From assembly GCA_023406895.1 (NCBI GenBank), contig JAEXTV010000014.1, positions 1 through 64,000 on the forward strand: a DNA stretch of 64,000 nt. The letters run 5' to 3'. Position numbers and translations under genes: made by a program. Positions 36,948-45,592 of the stretch are shown here, in pieces. The DNA comes from Bacillota bacterium (GTDB taxonomy: Bacteria > Bacillota > Clostridia > Christensenellales > SZUA-584). The first letter of the stretch is position 1; every line of letters starts with the position of its first letter. The notes under the pieces were generated by a model. The model ran no database searches, was not told the origin of the DNA, and saw nothing but the letters and a program-made list of their open reading frames with translations.

Positions 36948-39365
36948 ATGGATTTACTGCAGGTCGAGAAAAAGTGGCAAAGCAAATGGGAGCAGAGCAA
37001 GCTTTACAGCTTTGATAAATCCCGCGTCGATAAAAAGAAATACATCCTCGAGATGTTCTCTTACCCCTCGGGCGCGAGGCTGCACCTCGGGCACTGGTAT
37101 AACTACGGCCTCACCGATTCCTACGCGCGCTACATGCGCATGAAAGGCTATGAGATATTCCAGCCGATGGGCTTTGATGCCTTCGGCCTGCCTGCCGAAA
37201 ACTACGCGATCAAAACGGGCATTCACCCGGAAGACTCCACGCTCAAGAACATTGAGACCATGGAAAAGCAATTGCAGGCCATGGGCGCGATGTTCGACTG
37301 GGATTACGAAATCAAAACCTGCCTGCCGGATTACTACCGCTGGACACAGTGGTGCTTCCTGCAGCTCTATAAAAACGGCCTTGCTTACCGCAAGCAGGCC
37401 CCCGTCAACTGGTGCGAGGGCTGCAACACCGTGCTTGCAAACGAGCAGGTGGTGGACGGCGGCTGCGAACGTTGCGGCACACCCGTGGTGCGCAAGAACT
37501 TGACCCAGTGGTTCTTCAAAATCACCGACTATGCCGAGCGCCTGCTGCAGAACTTAGACGGCCTCGACTGGCCCGAAAAAACGAAGATGATGCAGCGCAA
37601 CTGGATCGGCAAATCCACAGGCGGCGAAATCACATTCGCGCTCGAGAACGGCGAGAGCTTCACCGTTTTCACCACGCGCGCCGATACGCTTTATGGCTGC
37701 ACCTACGCGGTGCTCGCGCCCGAGCATCCGCTCACATTGAAAATTGCGACGGACGAGCAGAAAGCCGCCGTGGAAGAGTATATCGCCTACGCCGCGAGAG
37801 CGAGCGAGATTGACCGACTCTCCACCACGCGCGAAAAAACGGGCGTGTTCACAGGCGCTTACGCGATCAACCCGGTGAACGGACGGCGCATCCCCGTGTA
37901 CGCTGCTGATTATGTGCTTGCCACCTACGGCACGGGTGCCGTGATGGCCGTGCCCGCGCACGACGAGAGAGACTTCGCGTTCGCGACAAAGTACGGTTTG
38001 CCGATTGAGCGCGTGGTCAAGGGGCACGAGGGAGAGGACGACGCGCTGCCGTACACCGAATACGGCATTTTGGTGAACAGCGAGGAATTCAGCGGCCTGC
38101 CCGTGGAAGACGGCAAAAAAGCGATACTCGAAAAGCTCAGCGCGATGGGCAAGGGCGGTTTCAAAATCAATTACCGCCTGCGCGATTGGCTGATTTCGCG
38201 CCAGCGCTATTGGGGCGCGCCGATCCCGGTGGTCTATTGCGACCAATGCGGAGAAGTGCCGGTGCCGGAAGATCAGCTGCCCGTAAGTCTGCCGTACGAT
38301 GTGGACTTCACGCCGGACGGCACATCGCCGCTGCTCAAATCCGAAAGCTTTATGCACACCACGTGCCCAAAATGCGGCGGCAAAGCCGTGCGCGACGCGG
38401 ACACAATGGATACGTTTGTGTGCTCCTCATGGTACTTCCTGCGCTACCCGGACAGCAAGAACGACCAAAAACCGTTTGACACCGAGTGGATCAACCAGAT
38501 GCTGCCTGTGGATACCTACGTGGGCGGCGCGGAGCACGCGTGCATGCACCTTTTATATGCGCGGTTCTTTACAATGGCACTGCACGACATGGGCTATGTG
38601 AATTTCGACGAACCGTTCAAGCGGCTTGTGCATCAGGGCGTGATACTCGGCCCTGACGGCGCACGCATGAGCAAATCGCGCGGGAACGTGATTTCGCCCG
38701 ACGAATACATTCAAAAATACGGCAGCGACGTGCTGCGCACGTACCTTGGCTTCGGGTTCTCGTATATCGAGGGCGGCCCGTGGAACGTGGACGGCTTAAA
38801 GGCGGTGCACCGGTTCCTCGAGCGTGTGGAGCGCATCGTGCTGCGCCTCAAAGATGTGAAATCCGTGAGCGATGAAGGCAAAAAAGAGCTGCTTTACGCG
38901 CAGAACTACGCGATCAAGCATGTGTCCGCGGATATCGAAGCGTTCTCGTTCAACACGGCGATCGCGCGGCTCATGGAGTTCACCAATTCGCTGAACAAAT
39001 ATCTCGATGCATCGCCCGACGAAGCCGTCTCCGCCGACGCCGCCCGTACGCTCACCAAGCTGATTGCGCCGTTCGCGCCGCATTTCGCGGAGGAGCTTTG
39101 GGAGATGCTCGGCGAAGAGTATTCGGTCTTTAACCAGCCGTATCCTGTCTGCGACGAAAGCGCGCTCGCGCTCGATACCGTGGAGATGCCGCTGCAGATC
39201 AACGGCAAGGTACGCGGTAAATTCAACGTGGCCGCAAACGCCACCAAGGAAGACATTGAAGCGCAGATCATGAGCACACCGGCGCTCACAGCCCTGTTTG
39301 AGGGAAAAACGGTGAAAAAGACGATCATCGTGCCCGGCAAAATTGCCAACATCGTGGTGGGCTAA
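36948..39365 (+). CDS. leuS: Leucyl-tRNA synthetase
   Basis: This 805-residue class Ia synthetase charges tRNA-Leu. The HIGH-type motif is HLGH at residues 46-49, and the KMSKS-type motif is RMSKS near 572. The editing (CP1) domain includes FTTRADTLYGCTY near residue 242. Zinc-ribbon-like cysteines are seen near residue 165 (CEGC...CERCG) and near 430 and 480 (CDQCG, CPKCGG). AGGAGAATAACAAA precedes the ATG. I found no T-box motif in the 200 bases upstream. Confidence 0.97.
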   Translation: MDLLQVEKKWQSKWEQSKLYSFDKSRVDKKKYILEMFSYPSGARLHLGHWYNYGLTDSYARYMRMKGYEIFQPMGFDAFGLPAENYAIKTGIHPEDSTLKNIETMEKQLQAMGAMFDWDYEIKTCLPDYYRWTQWCFLQLYKNGLAYRKQAPVNWCEGCNTVLANEQVVDGGCERCGTPVVRKNLTQWFFKITDYAERLLQNLDGLDWPEKTKMMQRNWIGKSTGGEITFALENGESFTVFTTRADTLYGCTYAVLAPEHPLTLKIATDEQKAAVEEYIAYAARASEIDRLSTTREKTGVFTGAYAINPVNGRRIPVYAADYVLATYGTGAVMAVPAHDERDFAFATKYGLPIERVVKGHEGEDDALPYTEYGILVNSEEFSGLPVEDGKKAILEKLSAMGKGGFKINYRLRDWLISRQRYWGAPIPVVYCDQCGEVPVPEDQLPVSLPYDVDFTPDGTSPLLKSESFMHTTCPKCGGKAVRDADTMDTFVCSSWYFLRYPDSKNDQKPFDTEWINQMLPVDTYVGGAEHACMHLLYARFFTMALHDMGYVNFDEPFKRLVHQGVILGPDGARMSKSRGNVISPDEYIQKYGSDVLRTYLGFGFSYIEGGPWNVDGLKAVHRFLERVERIVLRLKDVKSVSDEGKKELLYAQNYAIKHVSADIEAFSFNTAIARLMEFTNSLNKYLDASPDEAVSADAARTLTKLIAPFAPHFAEELWEMLGEEYSVFNQPYPVCDESALALDTVEMPLQINGKVRGKFNVAANATKEDIEAQIMSTPALTALFEGKTVKKTIIVPGKIANIVVG

Positions 39366-39400
39366 TCCGGCGAACAAATTTCATACAGTATGATACGTTA

Positions 39401-39429
39401 AAGCGGCGGCTGATCAGTTGCCGCTTTTT
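39401..39429 (+). terminator. leuS terminator
   Basis: AAGCGGC / GCCGCTT stem with a GGCTGATCAGTT loop, followed by five T. Confidence 0.75.
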
Positions 39430-39597
39430 GCTTATAAAAGCACTTATGTCATGGCTATGAACGGAGAAGTTATCCTGGTCCACGATGCTGTCAAAGCAAA
39501 TTGACGTCGATAAAGCGAATCAGGGGTGAGTAAACTGCTGTTCATATTTTCGGCATGCATAACGCCATTCGATCCAGAAGATAAAATACCTTTACAT

Positions 39598-39690
39598 AGT
39601 GGGAGCGAAGCGACGACTATGAAGTCGATGAGGATCTGTTGCAACAGATTCTTTCCCCTTCGTAGTCACTTTGCGATGCTCGCCCACTAT
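39598..39690. repeat. Long imperfect palindrome (family 1-related)
   Basis: The arms AGTGGGAGCG and CGCCCACT, plus GACTATGAAG and CTTCGTAGTC, surround the perfect centre ATCTGTTGCAACAGAT (39634-39649). The sequence CGACTATGAAGTCGA parallels CGACTACGAAGTAGA in the element at 49-155. The rest of 39430-39968 shows no gene. Confidence 0.55.
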
Positions 39691-39968
39691 GAAAGTGGAA
39701 AACAGGAACCGTTAATCAATTATTGTGGTGCTTAAAAGTACATATCGATTCCAAAGCCGGCAGACAAGAGGAGCTATTAGGATGATCTTACGCATTGCTA
39801 TCCATCGTCATAACCAATATACGCTGTCAGCTGTCGTGCGGCAGCCAAACAACCACCATGTTGATAAACCCGTATGACCTTAGTCAAAAGCATCTTAATA
39901 GATTAACAGAATGATTACACATCGCAATGGCGCATGCTGCCTTTTCAGCTCAAACGGCAAACCGGCGG

Positions 39969-39997
39969 TTGCCGCTGATGATGTTCTGTGGTACAAT
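39969..39997 (+). promoter_or_regulatory. Promoter of the preQ1-queT transcript
   Basis: TTGCCG (39969-39974), a 17-base spacer and TACAAT (39992-39997). Confidence 0.5.
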
Positions 39998-40021
39998 GCC
40001 ACGGTTGGGCATATCGCCCGG

Positions 40022-40064
40022 CGGACAGTTCGAAACCATCCTGTCCATAAATAAAACTAGGAGG
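40022..40064 (+). promoter_or_regulatory. preQ1-I riboswitch
   Basis: The P1 stem GGACAG (40023-40028) / CTGTCC (40041-40046) encloses TTCGAAACCATC. An A-rich tail, ATAAATAAAACTAGGAGG, follows. This is the preQ1-I pseudoknot pattern, whose tail contains the Shine-Dalgarno GGAGG (40060-40064). Binding of the queuosine precursor preQ1 would block translation. The downstream queT gene, a preQ1/queuosine precursor transporter, fits this identity. Confidence 0.85.
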
Positions 40065-40080
40065 CCGGACATATGTCCGG
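40065..40080. promoter_or_regulatory. Perfect 16-base palindrome over an upstream ATG
   Basis: CCGGACATATGTCCGG directly follows the riboswitch GGAGG and contains an ATG at 40073, placed 8 bases from it. That ATG opens a reading frame one base out of step with queT. Confidence 0.6.
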
Positions 40081-40112
40081 GCAGAAGCCGCCAAGGCCTC
40101 TGCTAAAATCAA

Positions 40113-40595
40113 ATGAAAAAAAAGCTGCTCACACCGCGCTTTATGGCGGAAACCGGTATCATTGCTGCGCTGTATTTTGCGCTCACAATCGCCAGCATCC
40201 CCTTAAGCTACATGACGCCGCAGGTTCGCATTTCCGAAGCGCTCTGCATCCTACCGTTTTTTACACCGTCGGCTGTCCCCGGGCTGTTCATCGGGTGTCT
40301 GCTTTCTAACCTCGCGGGCAGTCCTCTTGGGCCTTATGATATCCTGTTCGGTTCGCTTGCCACGCTGGCTGCCGCATTTGCGGCGCGCTATATCCGCCCG
40401 AAATGGCTCGTGCCGCTGCCCGCCGTGGCAGTCAACGCGTTTGTCGTGGCCGGTATCCTGCAGCATTACCTTGGCATACTGTACTGGGAATCGGTACTGT
40501 GGGTCGCCGCCGGGCAGATCATCGCGTGCTATGCGCTGGGTTTTCCGCTGCTGCTCGCGCTCAATAAAAACAAGGATAAATTGTTCAGACGCTAG
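40113..40595 (+). CDS. queT: QueT-type queuosine precursor (preQ1) transporter
   Basis: This 160-residue ECF-type S component has five to six hydrophobic helices. The family segments MAETGIIAALYFALTIA, VRISEALCILPFFTP and GLFIGCLLSNLAG are all present. It imports queuosine precursors, probably with an energy-coupling module encoded elsewhere. The ATG at 40113 has no ribosome site, and the frame closes at TAA 40104. The riboswitch Shine-Dalgarno instead fits the ATG at 40073 in a different frame, so queT expression may need translational coupling, slippage at A8 (40116-40123), or correction of a sequence error. Confidence 0.88.
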   Translation: MKKKLLTPRFMAETGIIAALYFALTIASIPLSYMTPQVRISEALCILPFFTPSAVPGLFIGCLLSNLAGSPLGPYDILFGSLATLAAAFAARYIRPKWLVPLPAVAVNAFVVAGILQHYLGILYWESVLWVAAGQIIACYALGFPLLLALNKNKDKLFRR

Positions 40596-40616
40596 TTTCT
40601 TAGGAAAAAGTCTTAA

Positions 40617-40648
40617 AAGCGGCTTCATTTTATGACAGCCGTTTTTTT
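40617..40648 (+). terminator. queT terminator
   Basis: CGGCT / AGCCG stem with TTCATTTTATGAC loop, then seven T. Confidence 0.7.
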
Positions 40649-40747
40649 ATTTACATCGGGCACAAAGGGTTTTCCTGTTTTTCAGCGAATTCTTATAACG
40701 GTTTCAATTTCTGATCATGAATAACCACGATAGGCAGAATTGTTTGC

Positions 40748-41977
40748 ATGGATGTTTATCTAGCACGCCAACCCATATTCACAAGAAGCCGGAAGTTATA
40801 CGGCTATGAATTGTTATACCGCAGCAGTCAGGTGAACAGTTATGCCTGCAGCGACGGCGACAGAGCATCCAGCGATGTGATGATCAGCAGCTTTCATCTC
40901 TTCGGTATTGAAAACATCACCGGCGGGAAAAAGGCCTTTATTAATTTTACCGACCAGCTGATCAAAGAAGAAATTGCCACACTGTTTCCGAGCAAAGACC
41001 TTGTCATCGAAATTCTTGAAACCGTTCAGCCCTGCGATGATATCATGACAAGCTGCAGCAATCTCAAAAAAAAAGGCTATATGCTCGCGCTTGATGATTT
41101 TGTATTCAGTGAAGAGTACCTGCCGCTTATCGCGATGGCCGATATCATCAAGGTCGATTTTTTGAGCACCCCTCCCCACATTCGCGAAACGATCGTCAAA
41201 ACGCTCAAAAACAGAAATATAAAGTTTTTGGCTGAAAAAATTGAAACCATTGAAGATTTCGAAATGGCAAAACAGCTCGGATACACCTTGTTTCAGGGGT
41301 ATTTTTTCAGTAAGCCGGTCATCCTGTCGGTACATGATGTATCGCCGTCAAAGCTCAATTATTTGCTGCTGATACAAAAAGCCAACGATTCGGAGTTTGA
41401 TTTTGAGCTTATCGCCGATATCATTTCGCGAGATATTTCGCTGACATACAAGCTGCTGCGGCTCGTGAATTCGGCCGCGTTCGGTTTTCGCTTTCGCATC
41501 AAATCGGTCAGGCAGGCGCTGATGATACTCGGTATGGAAGAAATCAGAAAGTGGGTATCGCTCATTGCCATCAGAGGCATTGGGAAAGATCACCCCGATG
41601 AAATCATCACAACTTCATTGGTGCGGGCACGGTTTTTAGAGCGGCTTTCGGTGGCATACAACAACAAAACCAACAATCATGACGAGTGCTTTTTAACCGG
41701 GCTTTTTTCCACGCTTGATGTGCTGATGAACCGGCCGATGATCGAAATACTCAAGGAAATTTCCATCACCGATGATATTGTGGAGGCGCTTATCCACAAT
41801 GGCGGGCAAATGGGGCATGCGTTTTCGCTGATACTCGCTTATGAAAAAGCGGACTGGGACAGGGTGACGCAGCTGTGCGGCGAATTGGGGTTCGACTGCG
41901 GCAAGGTGACGGATATTTATCTCGAAGCGCTTGGCTGGAGCCGCCAGCTTGAAACGGAGGCGCGTTTGCAGATGTAG
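40748..41977 (+). CDS. EAL-HDOD signalling protein (YuxH-like)
   Basis: This 409-residue protein has an N-terminal EAL-type domain (about 1-205) and a C-terminal HDOD domain (about 210-390). The EAL motif reads ELL (GYELLYRS). FINFT, LEILE, LDDF, KVDF and QGYFFSKP are kept, but the loop normally DFGTG is DFVFS and the usual AEGVE is AEKIE. Known relatives of this architecture are mostly inactive as cyclic-di-GMP phosphodiesterases and act as sensors or binding partners. It is monocistronic on the plus strand. Confidence 0.85.
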   Translation: MDVYLARQPIFTRSRKLYGYELLYRSSQVNSYACSDGDRASSDVMISSFHLFGIENITGGKKAFINFTDQLIKEEIATLFPSKDLVIEILETVQPCDDIMTSCSNLKKKGYMLALDDFVFSEEYLPLIAMADIIKVDFLSTPPHIRETIVKTLKNRNIKFLAEKIETIEDFEMAKQLGYTLFQGYFFSKPVILSVHDVSPSKLNYLLLIQKANDSEFDFELIADIISRDISLTYKLLRLVNSAAFGFRFRIKSVRQALMILGMEEIRKWVSLIAIRGIGKDHPDEIITTSLVRARFLERLSVAYNNKTNNHDECFLTGLFSTLDVLMNRPMIEILKEISITDDIVEALIHNGGQMGHAFSLILAYEKADWDRVTQLCGELGFDCGKVTDIYLEALGWSRQLETEARLQM

Positions 41978-42025
41978 CACGATATGTGGCATACAGGCGT
42001 GGCTGCGCCCATGCCGTTCACGGTA

Positions 42026-42136
42026 TTACATAAGCTCTTTCGCATTGGCCTGCTCAATACCATCGATAACAAAATAACCGGTTGCGGCTAAAATAGCCAA
42101 CAATACGATTATAGTAACAAGACGTTTTCTATTCAT
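42026..42136 (-). pseudogene. Truncated third copy of the membrane-anchored tail protein
   Basis: A 36-codon ORF begins MNRKRLVTIIVLLAILAATG and continues YFVIDGIEQANAK, matching the N-terminal anchor of the two full paralogues upstream. It then stops at ELM. Its ATG overlaps the stop of the preceding paralogue (ATGA), as in the intact genes. The remainder of the unit was lost. It could still encode a bare membrane peptide. Confidence 0.75.
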
Positions 42137-42675
42137 TTCAAATTCTCCAAATCGAGCTCATAATTTGGATCGTGGAGCTTTTTGTCAAGTTCATTGATTT
42201 GGTCCTTGTTTAAATCATACAAGGACTTATATTCTGAACCGGGATGCTGATGGTAGTACTTTGTCAGTTCATCTTGCAAATTTCCCCTGTAATCATCAAT
42301 CTCTAAGGCGTTAAATCCACACCATCTCACAAAGTCGTATATAATGCCTGTATCATCCTCCCATGTACGCGGGGAACCGTCTGCATTCTCTTTATCCTTC
42401 AAAAACATCTTGACATCGTCAATCGTGACCGTTTTGCCTGTTTTGCGCGTATAAACATTGATGTGTATTTGCAGTTCTCCTTCACGTGTGGCATCGTAAG
42501 GCATATAATCGCCTTTGTTTAGATTAAAAAAAGCGTCATTTTGTATTTGAAAGTTAGTTTTGATATAACTTTGCCTTTTCGCGTTGGCCTGCTCAATACC
42601 ATCGATAACAAAATATCCGGCAACAGATAAAACAGCCAACAAAGCGATTATAATAGCAAGCCGTTTCTTCTTCAT
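42133..42675 (-). CDS. Membrane-anchored paralogue of the effector C-terminal domain (copy 2)
   Basis: This 180-residue protein has an N-terminal signal anchor (about residues 5-25, IIIALLAVLSVAGYFVID). A C-terminal domain from about residue 67 to 180 is homologous to the last 107 residues of the 573-residue protein at 43211-44932. Shared landmarks are ELQI, KTG, GSP, the WC/W-N pattern, DYR, YY, LYDL and DPNYELDLENLK. No known family is recognised. The start is coupled to the upstream paralogue by ATGA. It may be exposed outside the membrane. It could be a decoy, immunity-like or orphan module, and this cannot be decided from sequence. Confidence 0.7.
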   Translation of the reverse strand: MKKKRLAIIIALLAVLSVAGYFVIDGIEQANAKRQSYIKTNFQIQNDAFFNLNKGDYMPYDATREGELQIHINVYTRKTGKTVTIDDVKMFLKDKENADGSPRTWEDDTGIIYDFVRWCGFNALEIDDYRGNLQDELTKYYHQHPGSEYKSLYDLNKDQINELDKKLHDPNYELDLENLK

Positions 42676-43214
42676 TCTAAATTCTCCAAATCGAGCTCAT
42701 AATTTGGATCGTCAAGCTTTTTATCAAGTTCAATGATTTGGTTTACACTTAAATCATATATCGAATAATATGGCAACTCAGGATTTTGTTCATAATATAC
42801 ATGTAGCTCTCGATCCAAAGAAGCCCTATAATCGGTAAGTGCCAAGGCGTTATCCGCGCACCAGTTTACAAATTCAAATATGATGCCTGTATCATCCTCC
42901 CATGTACGCGGGGAACCATCAGGGTTCTCTTTATCCTTTAGAAACGTCTTAATATCATCAATTGTAATCGCTTGGCCTGTTTTGCGTGTATAAACATTGA
43001 TGTGTATTTGCAGTTCCGTATTATATGCAGCATCATAAGGCACATATTCGCCCTTGTTCCGTCCGAAAAAAGCGTTGTTTTGGATTTTATAACTCACTTC
43101 TGTATAATGCGCCCTTTTCGCGTTGGCCTGCTCAAAACTGTCGATAACAAAATAACCGGTTGCGGCTATAATAGCCAACAAAGCAATTATAATAACAAGC
43201 CGTTTTCTATTCAT
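42672..43214 (-). CDS. Membrane-anchored paralogue of the effector C-terminal domain (copy 1)
   Basis: This 180-residue protein is built like copy 2: an anchor (MNRKRLVIIIALLAIIAATG), then EQANAKR, then the tail domain. Its tail is the closest relative of the effector tail: both contain DYRASLDREL, YYSIYDLSV or FYSIYDLSV, and LDKKLDDPNY. The ATG overlaps the effector stop codon by four bases. GGAGAG, which encodes part of the effector's conserved DLESLK end, serves as its ribosome site. Function unknown. Confidence 0.7.
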   Translation of the reverse strand: MNRKRLVIIIALLAIIAATGYFVIDSFEQANAKRAHYTEVSYKIQNNAFFGRNKGEYVPYDAAYNTELQIHINVYTRKTGQAITIDDIKTFLKDKENPDGSPRTWEDDTGIIFEFVNWCADNALALTDYRASLDRELHVYYEQNPELPYYSIYDLSVNQIIELDKKLDDPNYELDLENLE

Positions 43215-44932
43215 TTCAAACTCTCCAAATCCAGATCATAATTAGGATCGTCGAGCTTTTTATCAAGCTCGTTGATCTGGTCTACACTTAAATCATATAT
43301 CGAATAAAATGGGGAATCAGGATTCTTTTCATAATATTTACGTAGCTCTCGATCCAAAGAAGCCCTATAATCGTTCATTGCCATGTCGTTATCCCCGTAC
43401 CAGTTCACATATCCCTGAACGGTTGGACTCCCCTTACCGTCCTTTACAACGCCGTCAAACCCGGCTTCCAAATTGCTCAGGCTCACATTTTGCCCCGTTT
43501 TGTTGTTGTACGCGTTGAGCGCAATTTGCAGCTCACGCTCGTTGATATAGGTGTTATGGAAACTAACCGTATCGTGATAAACCGTTACACTCCCGCCCAC
43601 CTTCATGGCGTCAAACGCCTCTTCCAAATTCATATCGCGCAGCTGTTCGTCAATCTTTTTATTGTTCATGTCGATTTCAACGTTACGCATTGCCGTGTCG
43701 ATGGCGAATTTGTTGATCTCCAGCGGCACCCCTACCCATCCGGAGAGCTTCGCCGCATCAATTCCCCGGTCAATGATAAAGCCGACGGCCTCGTCACCCA
43801 ACGCCTCTAAAAATTCGCTGCCTTTATCGCGGTACAGCGAATTTGCAATGTGGGCTTCATTGTAGTGAAGTCTTCTTTGATTATTGGTGTTGAAATCGAA
43901 AATCGTGATGCCGCCCACATAATCGTTTAAGAACCCGTCGGCATCCACCTTGTAGCATTTGTTGGCTTCATCCCGCACGATATGGATAGACAATGTTTTC
44001 ATATTCGTATCCGTGATTGTTTTCATGTCCTGATACTGCGTGATCTTTGGGCAGGTGAACGCCATTTCCATGAGCAGGGACGATTTGAACATCTCGGAAC
44101 AAAGGTACTGGCGCGTGGCACTATCTTCATCGCCGTTATAAAAAGTCGCGCCGTTTTGCTCCATCAGCCGGTCAACCTTAAGCTGATACAGCGCGCAAAC
44201 CGTTTGAAAAGCGGGCGTTGCACTGTAATTATACTGAAGCGTTGTGGTCACAAAATCACTTGAAACAAACGATTCCAGCTCACAGCTGTAGCCGCACTCA
44301 ATAAAGCGCGTCAGCGCATCCGTATCCGCCACCACATTTCCGTTTGAATCCACCGTGCTCATCGAATCGATGATATCTAAAAGAGCCGTGTATTCGGCAG
44401 CCGTCATATCCTCAGGTTTTTTACCCAGCATTTCTTCAATTTTGCTCCATTTGTACTGCAGCTTGCCGTCGGGGCCTGTCGATGTCATTTCGTTCAGATA
44501 GAAATCAACAATGCCGCTCCCCGCTTTACTAAGCTTTAAATAAAAGTTATTTGACGTAAAGGGGACCGCACCCGCGTTGCAGCCCGGATTCAGCGTATCC
44601 GCAAGCGCCTTCATTGTTCTGCCCAAATAATCAAAGCGGGTATTCGCATCTTTCAGCTTTGCACAATAACTGCTATCCACCGCATCAACATCTTTGAATA
44701 TTTTACGGAGCTGATCAACCGTGGTGTTTTTGGTATCCATGATCTGTTTATGATAGGCGGCGATATTGTTGGCGTATGAGTCGATATTGACGCCGACAAT
44801 GCCATTCCAAAGATCCTCAAAAAAATCGCCCACGTGATTGTACCAGTTCGGATCTTGATCCTCAATTTCTTTGATCTGCTTTTCCAGCCTGCTTTTTGTT
44901 TCATCGGTGAAATCTCTGATTAATAACGCCAT
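43211..44932 (-). CDS. Putative type VII-secreted effector-like protein with WxG N-terminus
   Basis: This 573-residue protein has no signal peptide or membrane segment. The first ~100 residues form two predicted helices around a WNG (residues 42-44), as in WXG100/LXG-like export domains. The middle region (about 100-440) matches nothing I recognise. The C-terminal 107 residues (467-573) recur in the two membrane-anchored proteins downstream. Three small helical genes precede it, as in LXG toxin loci. This suggests a secreted polymorphic-type effector, but no catalytic motif is visible. AAGGAGTCGTTTTTT precedes the ATG. Base composition is AT-richer than the flanks. Confidence 0.6.
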   Translation of the reverse strand: MALLIRDFTDETKSRLEKQIKEIEDQDPNWYNHVGDFFEDLWNGIVGVNIDSYANNIAAYHKQIMDTKNTTVDQLRKIFKDVDAVDSSYCAKLKDANTRFDYLGRTMKALADTLNPGCNAGAVPFTSNNFYLKLSKAGSGIVDFYLNEMTSTGPDGKLQYKWSKIEEMLGKKPEDMTAAEYTALLDIIDSMSTVDSNGNVVADTDALTRFIECGYSCELESFVSSDFVTTTLQYNYSATPAFQTVCALYQLKVDRLMEQNGATFYNGDEDSATRQYLCSEMFKSSLLMEMAFTCPKITQYQDMKTITDTNMKTLSIHIVRDEANKCYKVDADGFLNDYVGGITIFDFNTNNQRRLHYNEAHIANSLYRDKGSEFLEALGDEAVGFIIDRGIDAAKLSGWVGVPLEINKFAIDTAMRNVEIDMNNKKIDEQLRDMNLEEAFDAMKVGGSVTVYHDTVSFHNTYINERELQIALNAYNNKTGQNVSLSNLEAGFDGVVKDGKGSPTVQGYVNWYGDNDMAMNDYRASLDRELRKYYEKNPDSPFYSIYDLSVDQINELDKKLDDPNYDLDLESLK

Positions 44933-44982
44933 AAAAAACGACTCCTTATTACGTTCAATAGACTAGAACGGAAAAAGCTTCT

Positions 44983-45282
44983 TCAATTTTGCTGGTTGAT
45001 TTTAATCGCGTTGGCAATCGCCTCATCGGTGCTCTCCGATATTTCAAGAGTATACGAGAAGAAATCGATTGTATGCTTGAATATTGTGCTCAGGTTCTCA
45101 TAAATCTGCGCCAGCACCGCATTTGTCTGCTGCAATTGATCCATCGCCTGTCCGCTGCAATGGGACACATTGCTGTTAAGCTCTTTTATGAAATGATCGG
45201 CGTCAAAGCTGGCGGCCAGGCTCACAAGCTCAAGCCTTTTGCTGCTCAGCTTTGCTTTGTCGACTTTAATCTCTACAGGCAT
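44983..45282 (-). CDS. Small helical protein, YwqI/DUF5344- or WXG100-like
   Basis: This 99-residue, mostly helical protein starts MPVEIKVDKAKLSSKR, with a predicted break near SHCSGQAMDQ. Size, charge pattern and position directly before the effector gene match the small partner proteins (TIGR04197/DUF5344 types) of LXG effectors. There is no WxG motif. The ribosome site AAGGAGATGCTTT is strong. Family assignment is by context and pattern only. Confidence 0.55.
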   Translation of the reverse strand: MPVEIKVDKAKLSSKRLELVSLAASFDADHFIKELNSNVSHCSGQAMDQLQQTNAVLAQIYENLSTIFKHTIDFFSYTLEISESTDEAIANAIKINQQN

Positions 45283-45310
45283 AAAGCATCTCCTTTATTC
45301 GTTTCTCTCT

Positions 45311-45592
45311 TTAATATAAATACTGGTCTTTCTTATCTATCTCATCGATAAATGCCTGAATGTCTTTTTTTAAAAAGTCGGTGATATCCTTTGTTTGCCC
45401 TTTTAGCTTTTGAATTTTATTCACATAGTCAACAAGACGGTTTACATAATTGCCGCCAATCATATTTCCGCTCAAAACACTGTCCATAATAGAGATATAC
45501 CGTTCAACGGCCTCCTCAACTTGACTGCCAAAGCCTTCGTATAGACCCTGCATTTTTTTATATTCCTCATCGGCAACTCTCAAACGGCCCAT
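45311..45592 (-). CDS. Small helical protein, possible LXG-associated chaperone
   Basis: This 93-residue helical protein begins MGRLRVADEEYKKMQGLYEG and ends IDEIDKKDQYLY, with two long amphipathic helices around SGNMIGGNYVN. The ATG at 45592 shares a base with the upstream stop (TAATG) and has GAGAGGTGCAAATA, so it is preferred over an ATG three codons earlier. It is likely a hairpin that binds the effector's export domain, as proposed for LXG partners. No firm family match. Confidence 0.55.
   Translation of the reverse strand: MGRLRVADEEYKKMQGLYEGFGSQVEEAVERYISIMDSVLSGNMIGGNYVNRLVDYVNKIQKLKGQTKDITDFLKKDIQAFIDEIDKKDQYLY

Noticed and set aside
37554..38357. 267-codon antisense reading frame inside leuS
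   Set aside because: It mirrors the strong codon bias of leuS, is Arg/His-rich, has no ribosome site and no family resemblance.
39526..39735. 69-codon ORF between leuS and queT
   Set aside because: Most of it lies on the long palindromic element 39598-39690, with no ribosome site.
42133..43214. Calling the two 180-residue proteins immunity proteins
   Set aside because: Classical immunity proteins are not homologous to their toxin's tail. The position fits, but the sequence relation argues for another role, so only a neutral name is used.
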